From Streptomyces sp. XY006 (lineage in GTDB: Bacteria > Actinomycetota > Actinomycetes > Streptomycetales > Streptomycetaceae), in contig NZ_NOKT01000003.1 in NCBI RefSeq assembly GCF_002237655.1, positions 248,001 to 312,000 on the forward strand: a stretch of DNA of 64,000 nucleotides. Reading direction: 5' to 3'. The notes under the pieces were generated by a model that had not been told where the DNA came from, ran no database searches, and saw only the letters and a program-made list of their open reading frames with translations. The position numbers were made by a program, and so were the translations under genes. Shown here one piece after another: positions 1 through 9,200 of the stretch (within the stretch, counting starts at the first letter, position 1; each line of letters starts with the position of its first letter).

Positions 1-44
1 CACTCACGCCACTCAGGACGCTTCGGTCGGTAAGGGTGCGACGG

Positions 45-899
45 CTAACCCTCGGCGCGCAACTGCTCCTCGGTCACGCCGCGGCGCCAGTAGCCGACGA
101 ACGTGATCCGCCGCCGGTCGATCCCGCGCTCGCGCACGAAGTGGCGGCGCAGCTCCTTCACGCACCCGGACTCACCGGCGATCCAGACGTACGGGCGCTC
201 CGCGTGCGGCAGCCGGGCCGCGCGGAGGGCGTCGAGGGCCATGGGGGACCCCTCGGCACCCTCCCGCTCCCGCACGAGCCAGGTGATCTCGGCGTCGGCC
301 TCGGTCACCAGGTCCTGGATGTCCCCGGCGTGCGGGACCTCCAGCCAGATACGGGCCCGGGTGCCGGCGGGCAGCGACTCGACGATGGCCGAGGCGGCCG
401 GCACGGCGGTCTCGTCGCCCCAGACGACCACGAGGTCGGTGTCCCCGGGCGGCCGGAAGCGGATGGCACGGTTGTCGGCGACGGCCGGGCCGAGCAGCAG
501 CACCCGGTCCCCGGCGGCGGCCCGGGCGGCCCAGCGGGAGGCGGGGCCGGCCTGCACCGAGGCGCCCGGCTCGATGCCGTGCAGGGCGAAGTCGATGTCG
601 ATCTCGTCCGGGTCGCGGCGCAGCGCGCGCAGCGTGTACGACCGCATCACGGCCCGTACGTCGTCCGGGAGTTCGCGCCAGCCCTGCCACCAGCCGTCCC
701 CGAGCTCCAGCGGCACGACCGGCTCGGGCTGTCCCGGGTGCGGCAGGAACAGCGACAGCGACTGGTCACGGCCGTCGGAGTGGAAGGCGTGCAGATCGGG
801 CCCGGTGAAGGTGACACGGACCAGAGACGGCCCGAGCCGCCTCGTCCGCGCGACCTGGAGGGAGAAGAAGCGGAACGGGGCGGCTACGGCGGTGGTCAT
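45..899 (-). CDS. desF: Siderophore-interacting protein (FAD-dependent ferric-siderophore reductase)
   Basis: Predicted cytosolic flavoprotein of 284 aa that reduces imported ferric siderophore to release Fe(II). The FAD-binding motif RSYTLR lies at residues 86-91, followed by a beta-rich FAD domain, and the C-terminal half has the NAD(P)H-domain pattern YVWIAGESG before the family tail RxxxxVGYWRRG. Length and order match the SIP/ViuB family (FAD_binding_9 plus SIP C-terminal domain). The ATG has AGGAG 8 nt upstream. It lies 143 nt downstream of the siderophore-binding lipoprotein gene on the same strand, so both are probably expressed from the iron box upstream of that gene. The desF name follows the S. 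coelicolor desEFABCD order recalled from memory; the substrate (ferrioxamine) is inferred from the neighbour. Confidence 0.88.
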   Translation of the reverse strand: MTTAVAAPFRFFSLQVARTRRLGPSLVRVTFTGPDLHAFHSDGRDQSLSLFLPHPGQPEPVVPLELGDGWWQGWRELPDDVRAVMRSYTLRALRRDPDEIDIDFALHGIEPGASVQAGPASRWAARAAAGDRVLLLGPAVADNRAIRFRPPGDTDLVVVWGDETAVPAASAIVESLPAGTRARIWLEVPHAGDIQDLVTEADAEITWLVREREGAEGSPMALDALRAARLPHAERPYVWIAGESGCVKELRRHFVRERGIDRRRITFVGYWRRGVTEEQLRAEG

Positions 900-991
900 G
901 GAAGGGCTCCTGAGTCGTCGTCAGGGGGTGTGGGTGCGCCTGGGTGCGCCCCTTCGAGGGCGCGGGGCGCGGGGGACGGCGCGTGCGGCCA

Positions 992-1020
992 CGCCGGGCC
1001 CGCGGTTGCGGGCCCCGGCG
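992..1020 (-). terminator. Strong GC hairpin between the binding-protein and SIP genes (attenuator-like)
   Basis: Arms of 12-13 bp (992-1003 against 1008-1020) around a GGTT loop, with one bulged C. It sits just downstream of the lipoprotein stop (1043) and before the SIP start (899). There is no clear U-run, so it may act as an mRNA 3' stabiliser or partial attenuator favouring the binding protein, rather than as a full terminator. Confidence 0.45.
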
Positions 1021-1042
1021 CGTTCCCCTCGGCGCCGAGCGC

Positions 1043-2086
1043 CTAGCTGACCTTCTTCGCGGTCTCGATGGCCTTGGCGAGGTTCTCCACCAGCGGCACG
1101 CACTTGTCGTAGGACAGGATCGGCTCGGCCGAACGCGCGATGACCTGGCCGGCCTTGACCGCGGGCAGCTTCTTCCAGGTCGCCTCGGTGATGTCCGCCG
1201 GCTGGATGGCGGAGGAGCGGTCGTCCATCATGATGATGTCGGCCTGGTACTTGTCGACGTTCTCCCAGCTCAGGCTCTCGAACCAGCCGCCGCCCTGGGC
1301 CTTGGCCTTCTCCGGCGGCTCGACGAAGTTCACGCCGAGGGCCTTGAAGTACTCCAGGTCGACGGAGAGGTTGGTGCCGGAGACGTAGAACAGCTCCTGG
1401 CTCGCGGAACCGGCCATCACCTTGATGCCGGGGTTCGCCTTGGCGGCCTTGCGCAGCCGCTCGGAGGCCTCCTCGAACCGCTTCTTGGCGTCGGCGGCCT
1501 TGGCGGACTTCATGTCGCCGCCGAGGGACTCGGCCAGCTCCCACATGCGCTGCAGCGGGGCGGTGATCTGCCGGTCGTAGACGGAGACGCCGACGCTCGG
1601 GGCGAGCTTGGCGATCTTGTCCTTGGAGGCCTCGGGGACGTACCAGAGGGTGCCGGCGTCGTCGAACATGGTGGAGATCAGCACGTCGGGCGCGAGGGCC
1701 GCGTACTTCTCGACGTTGAACTGGTCCCAGGTGTTGCCGAGGATGGTCACCTTGCTGATGTCCATGTCGCCGGCCTGGACGTCGGGCTTGCCGTCCTGGG
1801 TCTTGGTGGGGCCGAAGACGCCCTTGACCGTGACGCCGTAGTCGTACAGGGCGGCGGCGACGCCGGTGAACGCCACGATGGTCGCGGGGGCCTTGTCGAG
1901 CTTGACGGTCTTGCCGCGGTCGTCCTTGAAGGACCACGGGCCGGACTGGGCACCGGCCGTCGATTCCGAGCCGCCGTCCTTGGAGTCCTCGCTGCCGCAC
2001 GCGGTCACGAGGGCGCCGAGTCCGAGTGCACCACCGGCGGCGAGCAGGCCGCGGCGGGAGAAGCGGGCGGTTCTGGCGTTCGACAT
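1043..2086 (-). CDS. desE: Ferric siderophore (ferrioxamine)-binding ABC lipoprotein
   Basis: Extracytoplasmic iron-siderophore receptor of 347 aa from the chosen ATG. The N-terminus carries a twin-arginine motif (SRRGLL, residues 10-15) and a lipobox ending at Cys30 (LVTAC), so it is a Tat-exported lipoprotein. The rest is the two-lobed periplasmic-binding fold of the Fe-hydroxamate class (WSFKDDRGKTVKL opening strand, long linking helix around the middle). An upstream in-frame ATG at 2104 would add MKADPA before the signal peptide; 2086 gives a more usual signal length. No permease or ATPase is adjacent, which is usual for this receptor in Streptomyces. It is divergent from nothing: the glycosyltransferase upstream is on the same strand but 108 nt beyond the iron box. 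Ferrioxamine specificity is inferred from synteny with S. coelicolor desE. Confidence 0.87.
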   Translation of the reverse strand: MSNARTARFSRRGLLAAGGALGLGALVTACGSEDSKDGGSESTAGAQSGPWSFKDDRGKTVKLDKAPATIVAFTGVAAALYDYGVTVKGVFGPTKTQDGKPDVQAGDMDISKVTILGNTWDQFNVEKYAALAPDVLISTMFDDAGTLWYVPEASKDKIAKLAPSVGVSVYDRQITAPLQRMWELAESLGGDMKSAKAADAKKRFEEASERLRKAAKANPGIKVMAGSASQELFYVSGTNLSVDLEYFKALGVNFVEPPEKAKAQGGGWFESLSWENVDKYQADIIMMDDRSSAIQPADITEATWKKLPAVKAGQVIARSAEPILSYDKCVPLVENLAKAIETAKKVS

Positions 2087-2156
2087 GGCTGGGTCTGCTT
2101 TCATACGTACGGAGCCACTGAGGGCGCGACGAAGAGCCGCTTGGCTGGAATCAGGC

Positions 2157-2175
2157 TTAGGTTAGCCTAACCTCA
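2157..2175 (-). promoter_or_regulatory. Iron box (DmdR1/IdeR operator) upstream of desE
   Basis: TTAGGTTAGCCTAACCTCA is a nearly perfect 19-bp palindrome and matches the IdeR/DmdR consensus TTAGGTTAGSCTAACCTAA except in the last bases. It lies 71 nt upstream of the chosen desE start, where repressor bound to Fe(II) would block transcription. This predicts iron-starvation induction of the lipoprotein and SIP genes. Confidence 0.92.
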
Positions 2176-2283
2176 GATCTTGTCCAGGGGGGCCCTCGTA
2201 TCCGTGCCCGGGGAAGCGGGCGGGAATGCGGAAGCCGACAGTGATCCGGATCACGAAGCGCCGGGGCCACCCGGCAGCCCTGC

Positions 2284-4299
2284 CTACGAGTTGAGACGCC
2301 GCGTCAGGGCCTGGACCAGGTCGGTACGGGCGACGCGCAGCGTGAACGCCTCGCCGGCCTTGCTGTTCTCGCGGTTCTCCAGCGCAGGCTTCGCGTACCA
2401 AGGGAGGCCACGGCGGCGCCACTTGGCGGGGGCGAGGTCCAGCGGGACGGACGGCAGCGGAACGGTCCACGGTCCGAGACGAACGCGCCCCTCCCACAGT
2501 CCGGCGGGGAGCTCGGTGACCGGGACCCGCACCACGAAGTCACCGCCGGCCTCCGAGGCCGGGCGAGCCGGGAACACGGCGCTGCCGCCGCGGCCGTCCT
2601 CCAGGCACACCGCGAGGGCCCCGTCGGGGACTGCGGCGAGGGTGCATCGGCCGGCGAACTCCAGTTCCGTGGGCGCGCCGGGGGCCCACCGCACCGTGGC
2701 GACGTTCAGCTGAGGCAGCACCTCGTGCTTGCGCTCACCGACGTCGAGCGTGAGGTTGCCGTGCGGCTTGGTGGCGTACAGCGTCACGGCGCGCAGCGCG
2801 TCGCCGCTGCCGAGGATGTGCGTCGCCGGGGATCCGGAGACCCCGCGGTCCCGCTTGCTGCCGATCCGCACCTCGCGGGAGATGCCCTGAGCCCCGATCG
2901 TGAGGAACAGGTCCCACAGTCCGTCGGCGAGCGGTGCGCCGTGGCCGGCGGTGGTGAGGTCGACGGCGACCTCGAAACCGGCCTTGTCGTAGACGAAGCA
3001 GCCCTCGTCCTCGTCTTCGCCGAGCCCGGGCGTCGCGGTGTGCGTGACCGGAAGCCGGTACTCCGTACCGCTCTCCCGCTCACGCAGCACGAGCTCGGTG
3101 GACATGTCCTCGGTGGCCACCCGATGCAGGTAGCCGTGCCCGGCCAGGTGCAGGACGGTGCCGCGGAGTTCGGCGCGGGTGATGTGGTGGCGTACGCCGA
3201 GCTGGCGGGTCACGTCGTAGCAGGCGTCGGGGATGCCGCGGGCCGGATCCCGGAGGTAGGGGTAGCGGGCGTAGGCACGGCCGCCGTCGACGAGGACGGG
3301 GGTTGCCACGCCGCTGCGGGCCAGCTCGCCCTCGAACCGCACCAGTTCGAGCAGTTCGTCCAGCATGGTGTGCCGGACCAGGTGCAGGCGCAGACGGGCC
3401 ATCGCCGACAGCCGGTCGTTCAGCCCTTCGTGCCAGAGCGGCGCGATGATCTCGGCGAGCCGGGCCAGCGCCTTCTCCTGTTCGGGCCGCGGCTCGTGTA
3501 CCAGGTGGTCGAGGAGTTGCTGAACCTCCACCGTCAGATGACGGTGGGCCAAGTGGTCGCGGCGGGGGCCGGGCGGCACCTGTTCCAGCAGCAGATCCAC
3601 GACGCGGGGCAGGAAGCGCAGGCGGGGTTCGGAGCCGCCGGTCCGCAGGGTGATGTTGCCGCTGTCCTCACGCTCGACCCAGTAGAGGCAGTCGTAGTCG
3701 GCGAGGACGGAGATGCCGTCCGCGTGCAGATAGGCGGGGCCGACGAAGAGCTGGTCCTCGCCGATCTTCAGGTCCGTCGGGAACCGCAGCTCCAGCCGCT
3801 CCAGCAGCTCTCGGCGGAACAGCTTCATGGGGTTGAGGGTCCAGTACACGCGGGACGAGAAGACGTCGGTGCGTGGCTGGTTGCGCCGGAACATCGAGGT
3901 GGGCGCCCCGCGTCCGCCGACCCCGACCATCTTGCCGAGCACGATGTCGGTGCCGTTGGCCTCGGCCATGGCCACCATGCGCTCCAGCGCCTCGGGGGCC
4001 AGGTAGTCGTCGGCGTCCAGGAAGAAGACGAACGTGCCCCGGGCGTGGTCGAGCCCTTTGTTCCGCGGGGCCGACGGCCCACCGGAATTCTCCTGGTGAA
4101 AGACCCGCACCAGAGTCGGATATTGCTTGGCGAGCCGGTCGAGTTCCTCGCCCGTGCCGTCTGTGGAGCCGTCGTTGATGACGAGTATCTCCAACGCGTC
4201 TCGGCCGATGCTTTGCTCGGCGACGGAAGTGATGCAGCGCGTGAGATAAGGCATCGCATTGTACGCAGCGATAACCACGGAAACGGCAGGGCCGGCCAA
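2284..4299 (-). CDS. Family 2 glycosyltransferase with large C-terminal accessory domain
   Basis: A 671-aa protein. Residues 5-220 form a GT-A family 2 domain: VSVVIAAYNAMPYL at 6-19, INDGSTDGT at 41-49, and the nucleotide-sugar/metal motif DADD at 95-98. The C-terminal ~400 residues contain a helical segment and then beta-rich regions, as in actinobacterial polymer-type glycosyltransferases that build teichoic-acid-like or other envelope glycopolymers. No signal peptide or transmembrane segment is evident, so it probably acts on the cytoplasmic face. It is transcribed away from the FG-GAP gene and has no polysaccharide-export genes beside it. The sugar donor and acceptor cannot be read from the sequence. 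It is a possible anchor of the accessory block that separates desE from acdH. Confidence 0.85.
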   Translation of the reverse strand: MAGPAVSVVIAAYNAMPYLTRCITSVAEQSIGRDALEILVINDGSTDGTGEELDRLAKQYPTLVRVFHQENSGGPSAPRNKGLDHARGTFVFFLDADDYLAPEALERMVAMAEANGTDIVLGKMVGVGGRGAPTSMFRRNQPRTDVFSSRVYWTLNPMKLFRRELLERLELRFPTDLKIGEDQLFVGPAYLHADGISVLADYDCLYWVEREDSGNITLRTGGSEPRLRFLPRVVDLLLEQVPPGPRRDHLAHRHLTVEVQQLLDHLVHEPRPEQEKALARLAEIIAPLWHEGLNDRLSAMARLRLHLVRHTMLDELLELVRFEGELARSGVATPVLVDGGRAYARYPYLRDPARGIPDACYDVTRQLGVRHHITRAELRGTVLHLAGHGYLHRVATEDMSTELVLRERESGTEYRLPVTHTATPGLGEDEDEGCFVYDKAGFEVAVDLTTAGHGAPLADGLWDLFLTIGAQGISREVRIGSKRDRGVSGSPATHILGSGDALRAVTLYATKPHGNLTLDVGERKHEVLPQLNVATVRWAPGAPTELEFAGRCTLAAVPDGALAVCLEDGRGGSAVFPARPASEAGGDFVVRVPVTELPAGLWEGRVRLGPWTVPLPSVPLDLAPAKWRRRGLPWYAKPALENRENSKAGEAFTLRVARTDLVQALTRRLNS

Positions 4300-4636
4300 T
4301 GGAGCTCCCCCAGAAAATACGAGGCACGCCCCCTCGTCGGACCTGCTCGGAATGCACGTGTGGTCAGTACGTGCGCAGGGGAAGGTGCCATATGCACCGT
4401 GAAGATACCATGGAGTAGCAGTGTCCGTGAAGTGGCCGCTGGAGGAAGTGCCAGTTCAGGGCGATTTTCGGCCGGGTGGCCTGATGGGCGATTTGCGCCC
4501 GTGTTGCCACGATCGTCGCTTCCCGTTTGATGAGGCCGAGGGTTGACATGCTTTAGCCGCGCCATATTTAGTCTGCGCTTACAACTTTCATAGCGGGCGG
4601 GGGTGGGTCTGCCCGGATGAGCCCAAGGGGTGGGGT
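4300..4636. other. Divergent intergenic region, 337 nt
   Basis: Separates the minus-strand glycosyltransferase from the plus-strand FG-GAP gene. It is AT-richer than its surroundings, particularly at 4360-4440 and 4530-4595, and contains one recognisable promoter (4543-4570). I see no protein-like reading frame and no tRNA. Confidence 0.6.
4543..4570 (+). promoter_or_regulatory. Vegetative-type promoter for the FG-GAP gene
   Basis: TTGACA (4543-4548) and TATTTA (4565-4570) are separated by 16 nt, close to the HrdB/sigma-70 consensus and unusually AT-rich for this chromosome. It lies 67 nt upstream of the FG-GAP start codon. Confidence 0.6.
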
Positions 4637-6187
4637 GTGCGTACGCGTATGCGTCCGGGCTGGGTATGGGCTGCGACAGCAGGCGCCTTTGCCATGGCTA
4701 TAGGTGGTCTTTCGGTGAGTTCTCCGCAGGCTGCGGCAGCAGCCTGCACAGCGGGGACTTCCAGTGACTTCAATGGCGACGGCGTGGCCGACACGGTTAT
4801 CGCCGATCCGCAGGCCACCGTGAACGGAGCCAAGGCGGCGGGTCTGGTGCGGGTCGTCCTGGGCGGCGGCAAGGGTGTCGCGGAGATCTCCCAGGCGACC
4901 AGCGGCATGGGGGCCACTCCTGAAGCGGGTGATCAGTTCGGCTTCTCCCGGAGCTCGTACGACGCGGACGGTGACGGATGCACCGACTTGGTCGTGGGTG
5001 CCCCCTACGAGGACATCGCCCAGAGCGGTGGGCAGTTGGTAGACGCGGGTGCCGTGTACGTCATCCATGGCACCCCGACCGGCATCGGCGCGGGCTCGAA
5101 GATCGAGGGGTACACCCAGTCGGAGCTCGACTCCGGTACGTCCACCGAGGCGTACGACTGGTTCGGGTACGCGCTGCGGGCCGGCGGTACGGCGAACAAC
5201 ACGCCGTACCTGGTCGTCGGCACACCCGGTGAGAACGTCACCGTGGACGGGACGACGTATGCCGACGCGGGCTGCGTCGCCTACGTCCAGGGCGCGACGC
5301 GGGTGTCGGTCAGCCAGAAGGATCCGGGCGTCCCCGGCAATGTCGAGGCGCACGATCGCTTCGGATACTCGGTGGCCGGGACGAATCGGTTCTTCGCCGT
5401 CGGTGCCCCGGGTGAGGCCATCGGCGACACCAAGTTCGCCGGCGGTGTGAGTGTCTTCAGCCACACGATGTCCGGCGGACTGCCCACGCCTCTGGTCGGA
5501 CTCGACCAGGACGGCTCCGGCATCGACGGTGTAGCCGAGGCCGGTGACGGGTTCGGTACCTCGATCTCCATGACGGGGTACCGGCCCGGCGACCAGACCT
5601 ACAACTCGGACGTGCTCCTCGCGGTCGGGACGCCGGGCGAGGACATCGGCGAGACCGGCGACGCGGGCAGCGCCGCGGTGTTCCGGGTCCAGCCCTCCGG
5701 GTCGTACACGGAGGTGACGGCGATCGACGCCGTGGATCTCGGAGAGACCCCGGCCGCCGGGGACTTCATGGGGCAGCGCGTGACGATCGCCAACACCGAC
5801 ACCGCCGTTGTCACGACATCGGCGACCGTCCGGCTCGCTGTCGGCGTGCCCGGCAGGGACACGGCCTCAGCGAAGGACACGGGAGCAGTGCGCATCCTGC
5901 GGCCGCTGGACGCAGCTGTCGGCGCGACCGACAAGACCCTCGTGCGTGGTTCGGGGCTGCCCGGAACCGCTGCGGCCCGTGACTACAACGGCACCGCTCT
6001 CACCTCGGGTTCGTCCCACCTCTACCTCGGAGTCCCGCACAGCAAAGCCGCCGACTCACCCAAGGGAGTGCTCTACGTCCTGCCCTGGACCGACATCGAC
6101 GGCACGACCAAGGGCGGCACCACGACCTACCTTCCCGGCGCGGACGGGCTGCCCAACGAAGGCGTGGCGTTCGGAACGGTCGGATGA
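4637..6187 (+). CDS. Secreted FG-GAP repeat (integrin-alpha-like) beta-propeller protein
   Basis: A 516-aa protein starting at GTG, with a Sec signal peptide ending near PQAAAAA (about residues 30-36). The mature part has about six to seven FG-GAP blades: DFNGDGVADTVIADP, DADGDGCTDLVVGAP and repeated FG(Y/T)-xx-VGxPGE units. DxDGDG loops are the calcium-binding type seen in integrin alpha chains, so a Ca-dependent seven-bladed propeller exposed outside the cell is expected. No catalytic motif is visible. Its stop overlaps the next gene's open frame, and the tight spacing to the LamG and RHS genes suggests one transcript. Its role may be adhesion or presentation of the secreted RHS toxin, but this is inference. 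Confidence 0.82.
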   Translation: MRTRMRPGWVWAATAGAFAMAIGGLSVSSPQAAAAACTAGTSSDFNGDGVADTVIADPQATVNGAKAAGLVRVVLGGGKGVAEISQATSGMGATPEAGDQFGFSRSSYDADGDGCTDLVVGAPYEDIAQSGGQLVDAGAVYVIHGTPTGIGAGSKIEGYTQSELDSGTSTEAYDWFGYALRAGGTANNTPYLVVGTPGENVTVDGTTYADAGCVAYVQGATRVSVSQKDPGVPGNVEAHDRFGYSVAGTNRFFAVGAPGEAIGDTKFAGGVSVFSHTMSGGLPTPLVGLDQDGSGIDGVAEAGDGFGTSISMTGYRPGDQTYNSDVLLAVGTPGEDIGETGDAGSAAVFRVQPSGSYTEVTAIDAVDLGETPAAGDFMGQRVTIANTDTAVVTTSATVRLAVGVPGRDTASAKDTGAVRILRPLDAAVGATDKTLVRGSGLPGTAAARDYNGTALTSGSSHLYLGVPHSKAADSPKGVLYVLPWTDIDGTTKGGTTTYLPGADGLPNEGVAFGTVG

Positions 6188-6219
6188 GCAGCGGATCGGG
6201 AAGAGGGAAGCGCGTCACG

Positions 6220-9200
6220 ATGATCACTGGACGCCGTACAGCCACGGTGGCCGCCACGCTTGTCGCCCTGCTGGCGGCCGGCATGAGCGGGGTACCCGCC
6301 GCCGGGAAGGCGGTCGCCTCCGGTGCGGCCACAGACAGGGACGACGACGGTCCGGCTCTGAGCATGGCCGACGCCCGGGCGAAGGCTGCGAAGTCGGGCA
6401 AGCCGGTCGAGATCCTCAGTCTGCGTGATGAGCGCAGCAGCACCGTCGCCAACCCGGACGGGACGTTCACCAGCACCGAGTACGTGCAGCCCGTCCGGGT
6501 GCGGAAGAACGGCGCGTGGACGGACATCGACACCACGCTGGTCGAGCAGAAGAACGGCACCTTCGCGCCGAAGGCCGCGCTGACCGCGATGAGCTTCTCC
6601 GGCGGTGGTGACACCACCTTCGCCGAGATCGAGAAGGACGGGCGAACACTCGCGCTGAACTGGCCGGACGAGCTGCCCAAGCCCACGACGGACGGTTCGA
6701 CCGCCACGTACACCGATGTCCTCCCGGGCGTCGACCTCAAGGTGACGGCGAGCGCCGAGGGCTTCTCTCACGTTCTGGTCGTCAAGAACGCGGAGGCCGC
6801 GGCCCACCCCGACCTGGCCACGTTGGAACTGCCGGTCGACACGTCTTCCCTAGAGCTGTCGGAGACGGCGGACGGCGCCCTCACGGCAACCGACAGCGCA
6901 GCGGGGGGAGACGTCTTCGAGGCTCCACAGCCCGTGATGTGGGACTCCAGCGAGGGACCGGCCGAAGCTGCGGAGCCCACAACTCCCGCAACGACGGGGG
7001 GAGAAACGGTCACCCCGCCGGACGGCGCCCAGGTCGCCGATGTCGCCGTGGACCTCGAACCCGGCACCATGACCCTCACACCGGACGCGAGCATGCTCGC
7101 CGACGCGGACACCGTCTATCCGGTCTACATCGACCCGGTGGTCAGGACGGCGAACCGCACCGGCTGGACCATGGTGTCGTCTCACTACTCGACCGCCGAA
7201 TTCTGGAAGTTCGGCGACGACGAGGGTGTGGGGCGATGCCCCTCCGACGTGTCGTACCGCTGCTCCAGCACCAGCGACGTCAAGCGTCAGTTCTTCGCGA
7301 TACCGACCGGCGCTTTCAAGGGCAAGGACATCGTCAGCGCCGAGTTCGCCGTAACCATGGTGCACACCTACAGCGACTCCGGACGCGAGGTGCAGCTGGC
7401 CCGGGTCAACAGCACGGGCGCGAGCGCGATCAACTCGTCGACGAACTGGTCCAACCAGCCCTCCTCGAAGGACACGATCGCCTCCAAGTCGCCGACGAAC
7501 CCGGCGGGATCGTGCACCTCGACCAACCAGAACGTGCGCTTCGGAGTGACGGGCACCGTCCAGAAGGCCGCCGACAGCGGCTGGGACACCACGACCTTCC
7601 GCCTCAAGGCCGGAAGCGAATCCGACACCTCGTACTGGAAGCGCTTCTGCGGCAACGCGCACCTCTCCGTGACCTACAACCGGCCACCGCTGCGCCCTGA
7701 CCAGGACGACCTGAACATGACGCCCGGCGACATCTGTGAGTACGGGCGTGCCACTGAGCACTATGTGACCAAGGCGCCGACCCTGTACGCCGTCATCAAG
7801 GACTACGACCACGGTGACCTCGGCTCCAACTCGGAGGAGCTGCAGGCCGAGTTCAAGGTGTGGTGGACCAACAGCTCAGGGACGGAGGTCGTCCGTTACG
7901 CCAAGACGGGCAAGAAGAGCACGGTCGACGCGAGCAAGGACGGGCAGACCGGCCAGGCGACCTTCAAATACACCGTCGGGTCGGACCTCTCGGGCGATGA
8001 CCAGCCAGGATTCTCCCTGCCGAAGAACACCGTCATCGGCTGGGCGGTCCGTGGCTACGACCAGAAGGCGTCCGGACCTTGGTCCAGCGAGGGGGACCAG
8101 ACGCGCTGCGAGTTCATCTTCGACGACACCAAACCTCAGTCCGCCGCGGTCACGTCGCCCCAGTACCCGAGCGACGACGAGTGGCACGCCGGTGTCGGCG
8201 ACTACGGCGACTTCACCATGGACTCGCCGGCCGCCGATGTGACCCAGTACAGGTACTACTTCACAGGCCCCCAGGCGAACACCGCACGGAAGACGGCGGA
8301 GCCTCAGTCCGTCGGTGGCCCGGTCACCATTCGCTGGATGCCGCCGGCCGAGGGCTCATACACCCTCCATGTCACCGCCGTGGATGGCGCGGGCAACCCG
8401 CAGAAGACACCGACCAGCCATGTCTTCCTCGTGAGCGACGGCCGGGCACCGGTGGCCGCCTGGACCCTCGGTGACGCAAAGAACTCCGCGAAGGCCGCGG
8501 GCAGCAGCGGAGCGCCCGATGCCGCCGCCGGATCGGGAGTGACGTTCGGATCGGCCGGCCCGCTGGGCTCCACCGACACCGCGGCTTCACTGGACGGAAC
8601 CGAGAACGCCCATCTCGATGCCGGCGCACCCGCCGTCGACACCAGTGACACCTTCTCCGTGAGTGCCTGGGTCATGCTGCCCTCGCTGCCCACGCAGAAC
8701 GTCACCGTCGTCAGCCAGGACGGCACCGCGCAGCCCGGCTTCGAGCTCGGGTACGACGTCGACACGTCGTCGTGGATCTTCCGCACACCGGTGAGCGACA
8801 TCGAATCGCTCGGCTCGTGGAAGGTCTCCGGTGCGGCCGCCGTGGCCGGTAGCTGGACCCACCTCATCGGGGTGTACGACGCCGAACTCGGCAAGATGAT
8901 GCTGTACGTCAACGGTGTGCTCGTGGCCGACGACGTCCAGGCACGCCACACGGCCTGGAACGCGGCAGGAGCCCTCCAGATCGGCCGCAAGATCGACCTC
9001 GGGGGATACACCAACCACCTCAAGGGCAGCGTGGCCGACGTCAAGCTGCACGACCGAGTTGTTCCGCCCACGGAGGGGCAGCAGCTCGGCGGTATCCGGC
9101 CCCACCAGCTCGCCTACTGGCAGTTGGACGAGGCCGCGGGAACCCTGTCTCCGGAGGCTGCGGGCGGTACCGGCCTGTCCCTCGGTGGAGGCGCCGCTGT

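Noticed and set aside
1..44. Start of the siderophore biosynthetic gene cluster in the window
   Set aside because: No desABCD coding sequence is present in the first 44 bases, only the region after the SIP stop.
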